A DNA stretch of 64,000 bases, taken from contig NZ_BNBE01000001.1 in the NCBI RefSeq assembly GCF_014654895.1, positions 1,736,001 through 1,800,000 of the forward strand. Direction: 5' to 3'. The position numbers and the translations under genes are program-made. Positions 59,155 to 64,000 of the stretch are shown piece by piece. Below the pieces are notes generated by a model that was not told where the DNA came from, ran no database searches, and saw only the letters and a list, made by a program, of their open reading frames with translations. Each line of letters starts with the position of its first letter. Position 1 is the stretch's first letter. Origin of the DNA: Streptomyces filamentosus. GTDB taxonomy: Bacteria > Actinomycetota > Actinomycetes > Streptomycetales > Streptomycetaceae.

Positions 59155-60365
59155 TGTGCCGGGCAGAGCGCGAGGGCGGCGACGGAGGTCGGACCGGGGG
59201 CGGGGGCGGCCCAGGAGTCCCGGGTCCCGGCGTCGTCGCGGCGGCGGGCGTCGCCCTTCGGGCCGCTCTTCCCCTCGGCCCCGGTCTTCGTCCTCCCCCC
59301 GCCCTTGCCGGCGCCGGCCTCCTCGGCCCCGCCCCCGCTCCGGTGCCCGCCGGGGGTCTTCCGGCCGGCCTGCTCGTCCTCCGCCCGCTCGCCCCCGGCC
59401 TTGCCCTCTCCGGCCTTGCCTCCTCCGGCCTTGCCCTCTCCGGTCTCGCCCTCCCCGGCCTTGTCGTCCTCGCCCTTGCCGGTCCCGCCCTCGTTCCCGT
59501 TCCCGTTCCCGTTCCCGGAGCCCGTGGAGCCGTCCTGGTCCTCCGTGCCGGGCGCGAGGAGGGCGTCGCAGTAGGCGCGCAGGGTCTCGCCGGCCCGCAG
59601 GGCGCGGGAGAGCCGCTTGCGGCCGGCCGCGTCGAGGCGGCCGGAGCGGTAGTCGCGGCAGGCCCTGGCCTTGTTCCCGGCGTCGCCGCCGGCCTCGTTC
59701 CGCGCCTCGTCCGGGGCTCCGGTCCGGCCGCGGCCCTCCCCGGGGGCGGTGGGAGGGGCGGGGACGGAGGGGAGGGTCCCGCCGTCCGGTCCCGCCGTGG
59801 GGCTGGTGCCGGGCGAGGGTTCGCCGGCCGGGCGGCCGGGGCCCGCACTGGCGGAGGGGAGCGCGTGCCGCTCGGTGCCGGTGGTGGGCACGCGGGGGTC
59901 CGGGGGCGAGGCGGTCTCCACGGCGGTGACCGTGCGGGAGGGCTCCTTGTCGACCAGCGGGAGCACGCCGGTACCGGCGGCGACGGCGACCCCGCCGACG
60001 GTGACGGCGGCGAGCGCGGCGGCCAGCCCGTACCGCAGGGAGCGGCTCCAGTGCCGGGCCGCGGCGGGCACGGGAGCGAGCCGGACCCGTCCGAGGTCGG
60101 CGGACTCCCGGGCCGCGGCGGAGGGCGCTCCGGCCGCCGCGCGGGCGGCGGTGGCGGTGCGGAAGGCGGCGAGGGCGGCCTCCTCCCCGGCGAGCGGGAC
60201 GCCGGGGGCGGCGGTGGTGGCGGCGCGGGCCGCGTCGAGGGCTTCGGCGAGGGCGGCGGCTCCGGAGCGGGCCGCGGGGCCGGCGTCGGCGGGGTCGACC
60301 GGGGCACCTCGGAGCAGCCGCTCCGCGGTCTCCGGGTCGAGCCACTGGTACCGCTCGTCGGCCAT
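59133..60365 (-). CDS. membrane protein coupled to an ECF sigma factor (anti-sigma-like)
   Basis: 410 residues. The cytosolic part (1 to about 100) is Ala-rich and helical, with DERYQWLDPETAERLLRG at the start. One membrane segment spans about 111-130 (YGLAAALAAVTVGGVAVAAG). The outer part is low-complexity and includes a folded-looking core (ACRDYRSGRLDAAGRKRLSRALRAGETLRAYCDALL, two Cys) and a Gly/Glu/Lys repeat region (GEGKAGGGKAGEGKAGGE). ATG 60365 overlaps the sigma stop by one base, the typical sigma/anti-sigma arrangement. No clear zinc anti-sigma motif (HxxxCxxC) is present, so the anti-sigma role is inferred from context and topology. Confidence 0.72.
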   Translation of the reverse strand: MADERYQWLDPETAERLLRGAPVDPADAGPAARSGAAALAEALDAARAATTAAPGVPLAGEEAALAAFRTATAARAAAGAPSAAARESADLGRVRLAPVPAAARHWSRSLRYGLAAALAAVTVGGVAVAAGTGVLPLVDKEPSRTVTAVETASPPDPRVPTTGTERHALPSASAGPGRPAGEPSPGTSPTAGPDGGTLPSVPAPPTAPGEGRGRTGAPDEARNEAGGDAGNKARACRDYRSGRLDAAGRKRLSRALRAGETLRAYCDALLAPGTEDQDGSTGSGNGNGNGNEGGTGKGEDDKAGEGETGEGKAGGGKAGEGKAGGERAEDEQAGRKTPGGHRSGGGAEEAGAGKGGGRTKTGAEGKSGPKGDARRRDDAGTRDSWAAPAPGPTSVAALALCPAQAPAPGA

Positions 60366-61078
60366 CACATGTCCTTCTGCGTACGCGGACGCCAATGCGT
60401 CACACCGCCGGGGGCCATGGGCCCCGGGTTCCGGCCGCGTTGGGGAGGCACTCCGTCCAGGGGAGGCACGGCGTCCTGCGGGGGCACGCCGCCTTGGGGC
60501 TCCTCCCCCGCCCCGGCTCCGGGCGCGATCTCGACGCCGAGGAGGTCGGCGAGCTTCTTCAGGCCGCGGTGGGAGGCGGTGCGGACGGCGCCGGAGCGCT
60601 TGCCGAGGGTCTCGGCGGCGCTCTTGGCGTCGAGGCCGACGACCACGCGCAGGACGACGGCCTCGGCCTGGTCCCTCGGGAGGCGGGAGATCAGGCGGAG
60701 GGTGTTGTCGGTGCCGAGGGCCTCCAGGGCCTCGCCCTCGGTGTCCGAGTCGGCGGGCCGGTCGGCCAGTTCGCTCTCGTCGCCGGCGGAGGCGGGGCGC
60801 CGGCCGCGCATCCGGATGTGGTCGAGGGCGCGGTTGCGGGCGATCCGGGCCGCCCAGCCGCGGAAGCGGTCCGCGTCGCCGCTGAAGCGGTCGAGGTCGC
60901 GGGCGATCTGGAGCCAGGACTCCGAGGTGACGTCCTCGGCGTCGGCCTCCCCGACGAGTGTGCGCATGTAGCCCAGCAGACGGGGATGCACGGCGCGGTA
61001 CACAGTACGGAAGGCGTCCTCGTCCCCGTCCTGCGCAGCGAGCACCGCGGCCGTCAGCTCCGCGTCGTCCCCCAGCAC
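60365..61078 (-). CDS. ECF RNA polymerase sigma factor
   Basis: 237 residues from GTG 61078. Region 2 is AFRTVYRAVHPRLLGYMRTLVGEADAEDVTSESWLQIARDLDRF, followed by RFRGWAARIARNRALDHIRMRGRRP. Region 4 is LPRDQAEAVVLRVVVGLDAKSAAETLGKRSGAVRTASHRGLKKLADLL. A Pro/Gly-rich tail of about 45 residues follows. The frame stays open upstream to TTG 61234, which would add 52 Arg/Gly-rich residues. GTG 61078 matches the usual LGDDAELT start of this group. It is coupled to a membrane protein that probably restrains it. Confidence 0.86.
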   Translation of the reverse strand: MLGDDAELTAAVLAAQDGDEDAFRTVYRAVHPRLLGYMRTLVGEADAEDVTSESWLQIARDLDRFSGDADRFRGWAARIARNRALDHIRMRGRRPASAGDESELADRPADSDTEGEALEALGTDNTLRLISRLPRDQAEAVVLRVVVGLDAKSAAETLGKRSGAVRTASHRGLKKLADLLGVEIAPGAGAGEEPQGGVPPQDAVPPLDGVPPQRGRNPGPMAPGGVTHWRPRTQKDM

Positions 61079-61300
61079 TCCCCAAACCCTGTTCGTCGGT
61101 GGCGCTCCGGCGCGCGCGTCAGCGCGCCGGCCGCGGGGCCGGGGCTGGTCGTCGCCGCCGGGTTCCGCATCGCGCTCCAGCACGCTACGTCGTGTCCGGG
61201 CGTCGCGTCCACGCGGTCCGCCCACCTTGTACAACTCGCAACCTTCGGTCCGGGCGCGGGCGGTGTGACAGAAACCGCACCTCCGGCGCTGTAGGGAGTA

Positions 61301-61380
61301 CGGAGCCGTGCTGCGGCTCCGTGGATGACGACCGGGGCCTCTCCTGTGGGGGGTGGCGGCCCCGGTCGTCTCCCTTTTCC
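61301..61380 (+). ncRNA. two consecutive hairpins with T-rich tail: possible small RNA
   Basis: CGGAGCCG-TGCTG-CGGCTCCG (61301-61321) is followed by GACGACCGGGGCC (61327-61339) paired with GGCCCCGGTCGTC (61358-61370), then TCCCTTTTCC. No plus-strand gene lies upstream, so this is not an ordinary gene terminator. TAGGGA at 61292-61297 could be a -10. The rest of 61079-61602 holds the sigma promoter region and GC-rich degenerate repeats of ACTCGCC type (61390-61480). Confidence 0.35.
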
Positions 61381-61554
61381 GGGGCTCTCAGAGCACTCGC
61401 CTCCCCGGGGTCCTCAGGGCACTCGCCGCCCGTCCTCCCGGTGTCCGCACGGCGCTCGCCGCCCGTTCTCCCGAGGACCTCGCGACGCCGTCCGCCCCTT
61501 TCATCCCACTTTCAGCAGATCCCACACATCACCCGGAAGGGTCACCCTTTCGAG

Positions 61555-61602
61555 TGTCAACCGACCGTTGACAGTCGGGGAGCGTCAACCTAGGGTTGCC
61601 TC
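61555..61602 (+). promoter_or_regulatory. promoter of the Clp-N protein gene with inverted repeat
   Basis: TTGACA (61568-61573), a 17-nt spacer and TAGGGT (61591-61596), then 6 nt to the ATG: a near-consensus leaderless promoter. TGTCAAC-CGACC-GTTGACA (61555-61573) is an inverted repeat over the -35, and another GTCAAC lies at 61584-61589. Confidence 0.8.
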
Positions 61603-62346
61603 ATGACAGAGCCCACGGTTCCGAACCTCAGCATCCGTCTCGACGAACTCATCGAAGCGATCAAGAAGGTCCACCCCGACACCCTGGACCAGCTCTCCGG
61701 CGCGGTCATCGCGGCGGACTACCTCGGCGAGGTCGCCGACCACCTCATCGGCCACTTCGTCGACCAGGCCCGCCGCTCCGGCGCCTCCTGGACCGACATC
61801 GGCCGCAGCATGGGCGTGACCCGCCAGGCCGCCCAGAAGCGCTTCGTCCCCAAGGACCCCGACGCCGAGAAGATGGACGCGAGCGCCGGGTTCAGCCGCT
61901 TCACCCCGCGCGCCCGCAGCGTCGTCGTCGCCTCGCAGAAGGAGGCCGCCGCGGGGCGCAGCACGGAGATCACCCCCGGCCACCTCCTGCTCGGACTGCT
62001 CGCCGAGCCGGAGGGCCTCGCGGTCCTGTGGATCACCTCGCGGGGCGTCACCGCCGAGCAGCTGCGCGAGGCGGTCGCGCCGACCCTGCCGGCGCCGGCC
62101 GCCGAGGAGGCGCCCGCCCTCGTGCCGTACGACGCCGCGTCGAAGAAGGTGCTCGAACTGACCTTCCGCGAGGCGCTCCGGCTCGGGCACAACTACGTCG
62201 GCACCGAGCACATCCTGCTCGCCCTCCTGGAGCACGAGGACGGCACGGGCGTGCTGAGCGGCCTCGGCCTCGACAAGGAGACGGCCGAGCGGCAGATCTC
62301 CGAGCTGGTCGCCTCCGCCACGATCGAGGCCCCCTCGGAGGGCTGA
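61603..62346 (+). CDS. Clp N-domain protein with N-terminal helix-turn-helix
   Basis: 247 residues. The N-terminal part (about 1-85) ends in a helix-turn-helix-like segment, GASWTDIGRSMGVTRQAAQKRF. It is followed by two Clp R repeats: TPRARSVVVASQKEAAAGRSTEITPGHLLLGLLAEPEG and DAASKKVLELTFREALRLGHNYVGTEHILLALLEHEDG. There is no AAA ATPase module, so it is an adaptor or regulator and not ClpA/ClpC. The perfect inverted repeat over its own promoter and the helix-turn-helix suggest autoregulation. Confidence 0.85.
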   Translation: MTEPTVPNLSIRLDELIEAIKKVHPDTLDQLSGAVIAADYLGEVADHLIGHFVDQARRSGASWTDIGRSMGVTRQAAQKRFVPKDPDAEKMDASAGFSRFTPRARSVVVASQKEAAAGRSTEITPGHLLLGLLAEPEGLAVLWITSRGVTAEQLREAVAPTLPAPAAEEAPALVPYDAASKKVLELTFREALRLGHNYVGTEHILLALLEHEDGTGVLSGLGLDKETAERQISELVASATIEAPSEG

Positions 62347-62349
62347 GCC

Positions 62350-62880
62350 TCAGGCGGTGCGGGCGCGGCGCGAGACCACCGCGCGCAGCACCCGGCCGCC
62401 CTCGGTGGAGAGCTCACGGGCCCGGCGCAGTCCGGTCGGGCCGTGGGCGACCGAGTCGAGGACGGCCAGCTGGCGGCGGAGCTCTCCGGCGTGCAGCGGG
62501 CCGTCCTCGTTCACGTCGTACAGGCGGTGCACGGCGAGCGCCACGGCCGAGCACCGCTCGGCCCAGGTGCGCAGGGGCTCCTCGGCCCAGGCGGCGGGCA
62601 CTCCGTCGAGCAGCGCGCGGACCATCGTGACGACCCCGCCGTCGCCGGCGGCCCCGCCGCCCGCGCCGTCCAGCTCGACCCGCGCCCCGGCGACGGCCTC
62701 GGACCAGGCCCCGCCGTCCCCGCGCGCCACCGCCGCCCACACGGGGCGCAGCACCTCGGTGCGGTCGGGCGCGAGCAGCGGCAGGCACCGGTCCAGGCAG
62801 GCGAGCCCCGCGGCGGCGAGGCCGCGTTCGTCGGCCCCGCCGATCAGTTCCGGCAGACTCCGGCCCGTACTCGACGTCAT
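62350..62880 (-). CDS. hypothetical protein
   Basis: 176 residues, Ala/Arg-rich and probably all-helical, with RTWAERCSAVALAVHRLYDVNEDGPLHAGELRRQLAVLDSVAHGPTGLRRARELSTEGGRVLRAVVSRR in its C-terminal half. VNEDGPLHAGEL resembles a single EF-hand-like loop but lacks a clear full set of ligands. No signal peptide. ATG 62880 has GGAGG 5 nt upstream. It is convergent with the Clp-N gene, 3 bp apart. I do not recognise the family. Confidence 0.7.
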   Translation of the reverse strand: MTSSTGRSLPELIGGADERGLAAAGLACLDRCLPLLAPDRTEVLRPVWAAVARGDGGAWSEAVAGARVELDGAGGGAAGDGGVVTMVRALLDGVPAAWAEEPLRTWAERCSAVALAVHRLYDVNEDGPLHAGELRRQLAVLDSVAHGPTGLRRARELSTEGGRVLRAVVSRRARTA

Positions 62881-62946
62881 GGACGCCTCCTCGCCACCCG
62901 ATGCGGACGCTCTACGTCCACTTCTGCGCCGACAGGCGCTTTCCCG

Positions 62947-63576
62947 TCACCCGGTGGCCGGAATCATGCCAGTGGCCTTGGCGTGCTGCATAGAGGTCAG
63001 ACGGCGGACGAAGAGGACGGCGAGGACGCCGGCGACGGCTTCCAGGAGGTATCCGGAGAGGGACCACCGGACGGCGGTCAGGAGCTCGCCCGTGGTCTCG
63101 GCATCCGAATCCAGCCGAACGGAGACCAGGTTGGCGAAGTTGCTGACGACCCAGAACGTCCACCAGGCGTTGAGCAGCGTCAGCTCGCCCCTGCCGTCGG
63201 GGCCGTACGGATCCGGACGGCTGGCCCGCCAGATGTCGGCGGCGACCTGGCGCGGGATCCAGTAGAAGGCGAACGGGATGAACCAGCCGCCGACGGCCCA
63301 GCCGGGCCTGCGGCCCTGGAGGTCGCCGGCCCACACCTCTGCGTTCAGCCGCAGGCGGTGGAACCAGATCACGAAGACGACCGCGGTCGCCGCGTAGGCG
63401 AAGAACGCCGCCGTGTAGACGGCGGCGAGTCCCACCCCGGCGAAGTCGGCGGCCCCGTAGGCGTCCGGGTCGGACAGCGTGTCCAGGTCGACGACTCCGA
63501 GGAACAGGTCGAAGGCGATGTCGACGCCCAGCAGGGCCATGACGGCGTACGCCAGGCCGTTGGGATTGCGCAGCAT
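62947..63576 (-). CDS. DUF4328-type membrane protein
   Basis: 209 residues. Four hydrophobic segments are present: AYAVMALLGVDIAFDLFLGVV, AVYTAAFFAYAATAVVFVIWF, a WAVGGWFIPFAFYWIPRQVAADIW block and WWTFWVVSNFANLV. A C-terminal segment follows at LLEAVAGVLAVLFVRRL. The sequence WFHRLRLNAEVWAG...PGWAVGGWFIPFAFYWIPRQVAADIWRAS is typical of DUF4328 membrane proteins of unknown function. ATG 63576 follows a G-rich leader. The next gene on the same strand lies 115 bp upstream. Confidence 0.8.
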   Translation of the reverse strand: MLRNPNGLAYAVMALLGVDIAFDLFLGVVDLDTLSDPDAYGAADFAGVGLAAVYTAAFFAYAATAVVFVIWFHRLRLNAEVWAGDLQGRRPGWAVGGWFIPFAFYWIPRQVAADIWRASRPDPYGPDGRGELTLLNAWWTFWVVSNFANLVSVRLDSDAETTGELLTAVRWSLSGYLLEAVAGVLAVLFVRRLTSMQHAKATGMIPATG

Positions 63577-63690
63577 GAAGAGGTTCCCCCCAGGAACACG
63601 GATTCAGGTGACCGGAAAGCGCCCCTCCCCCAAGGGGCCGAGCCGGAACCTATGCCGGACGGAACCGCGCCGTCCAGGGAAAACCGCAGC

Positions 63691-64000
63691 TCAGCCGCGT
63701 ACCTTCGTCGCCAGCGCGCGGAACTCGGGCCAGGTCCGGGCGGGTTTGCGGGGGTCCCACACCTTCTGGGCGAGGGCCGCGAGGGGGAGCCGGATGCCGG
63801 CGGCGACCTGGTCCTGGGTCTGGGCGTTCGAGAAGTCGCACCAGACGGCGAAGCGGGCGCCCTGGATCTGCGCGTCGTAGCGGGCCGGGACGGGGGCGGT
63901 GCCGCGGACGACCAGCGGGGTCCACTGCTCGTAGATGCGGCGGCCGGTCGGATAGGTGAAGTCGTTGGGCTCGCCGAGCACGTAGTAGAGGTACTCGTCG
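63691..64000 (-). CDS. hypothetical protein, cut by the right edge
   Basis: Only the C-terminal 102 or so codons are in the window. The frame continues past position 64000 (DEYLYYVLGEPNDF at the edge), so GTG 63981 is not necessarily the start. Seen: YEQWTPLVVRGTAPVPARYDAQIQGARFAVWCDFSNAQTQDQVAAGI, then RTWPEFRALATKVRG at the end. The VWCDFSNAQTQDQVA segment resembles C-terminal parts of glycoside hydrolase family 20-type surface proteins, but this is too weak to name a function. Confidence 0.6.
   Translation of the reverse strand, partial: DEYLYYVLGEPNDFTYPTGRRIYEQWTPLVVRGTAPVPARYDAQIQGARFAVWCDFSNAQTQDQVAAGIRLPLAALAQKVWDPRKPARTWPEFRALATKVRG

Noticed and set aside
61327..61370. 6C RNA on the minus strand
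   Set aside because: 6C RNAs need two hairpins with C-rich loops. Only one loop carries six C residues.

Overview
The window is high-GC actinobacterial chromosome, almost certainly Streptomyces. Evidence: very strong G/C bias at third codon positions, many GTG starts, GTGA/ATGA coupled overlaps, an afsQ1-afsQ2-sigQ locus, and a gene order that I recall as close to the S. coelicolor core around SCO4920-SCO4860. I see no rRNA, tRNA, CRISPR array, transposase or integrase; it looks like stable core DNA with a few variable cassettes.

Layout. 0.2-3.4 kb: gamma-glutamylcyclotransferase-like gene, purine nucleoside phosphorylase and a phosphohexomutase-family enzyme (likely the phosphopentomutase). 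3.5-14.6 kb, minus strand: an eight-gene Pst-type ABC transporter operon with three secreted or anchored substrate-binding-like proteins, an LAATG-type surface protein and a sortase-fold protein that has lost its catalytic residues. 14.7-18.6 kb: small cell-envelope genes, a class F sortase and a repeat-containing secreted protein. 19.0-22.3 kb: deoC with an aldehyde dehydrogenase and a half-length aldehyde dehydrogenase. 22.4-25 kb: TerD-like protein, a small secreted protein, uridine kinase. 25.1-29.7 kb: sigQ, afsQ1, afsQ2, a lipoprotein, VanZ and PspC. 30.4-31.6 kb: adenosine deaminase. 31.8-38.6 kb: GNAT, hydrolase-fold protein, LysR/MFS pair, L,D-transpeptidase, ECF sigma factor, STAS protein, Uma2 nuclease. 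38.7-45.7 kb: thymidine phosphorylase, cytidine deaminase and a BmpA-type nucleoside ABC importer. 46-47.2 kb: M20 amidohydrolase. 47.3-54.6 kb: a nonulosonic (sialic/Kdn-like) acid cluster with NeuB, a NeuA-HAD fusion and four glycosyltransferases. 54.7-64 kb: MerR regulator, LysE exporter, acyl-CoA mutase, L,D-transpeptidase lipoprotein, ECF sigma/anti-sigma pair, Clp-N protein and small hypotheticals, ending inside a gene cut by the right edge.

How the genes fit together. The strongest unifying signal is a short palindrome, CTACGCGCGTAG, in front of the purine phosphorylase, deoC and adenosine deaminase genes. Close variants precede thymidine phosphorylase, the nucleoside ABC transporter and its lipoprotein. 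Together these genes import nucleosides, deaminate and phosphorolyse them, and break deoxyribose-5-phosphate down through acetaldehyde. A single repressor outside the window probably controls this scattered regulon. In several promoters the palindrome sits in the -35/-10 region, and at deoC and add the start codon follows the -10 by only 6 nt, which implies leaderless mRNAs. More than ten genes in the window show this leaderless layout.

Main candidates for something undescribed: the nucleoside operator regulon, the Pst-type operon with a catalytically dead sortase and several anchored binding proteins, the half aldehyde dehydrogenase coupled to the deoC operon, the compact nonulosonic acid cluster, and several perfect palindromes at start codons.
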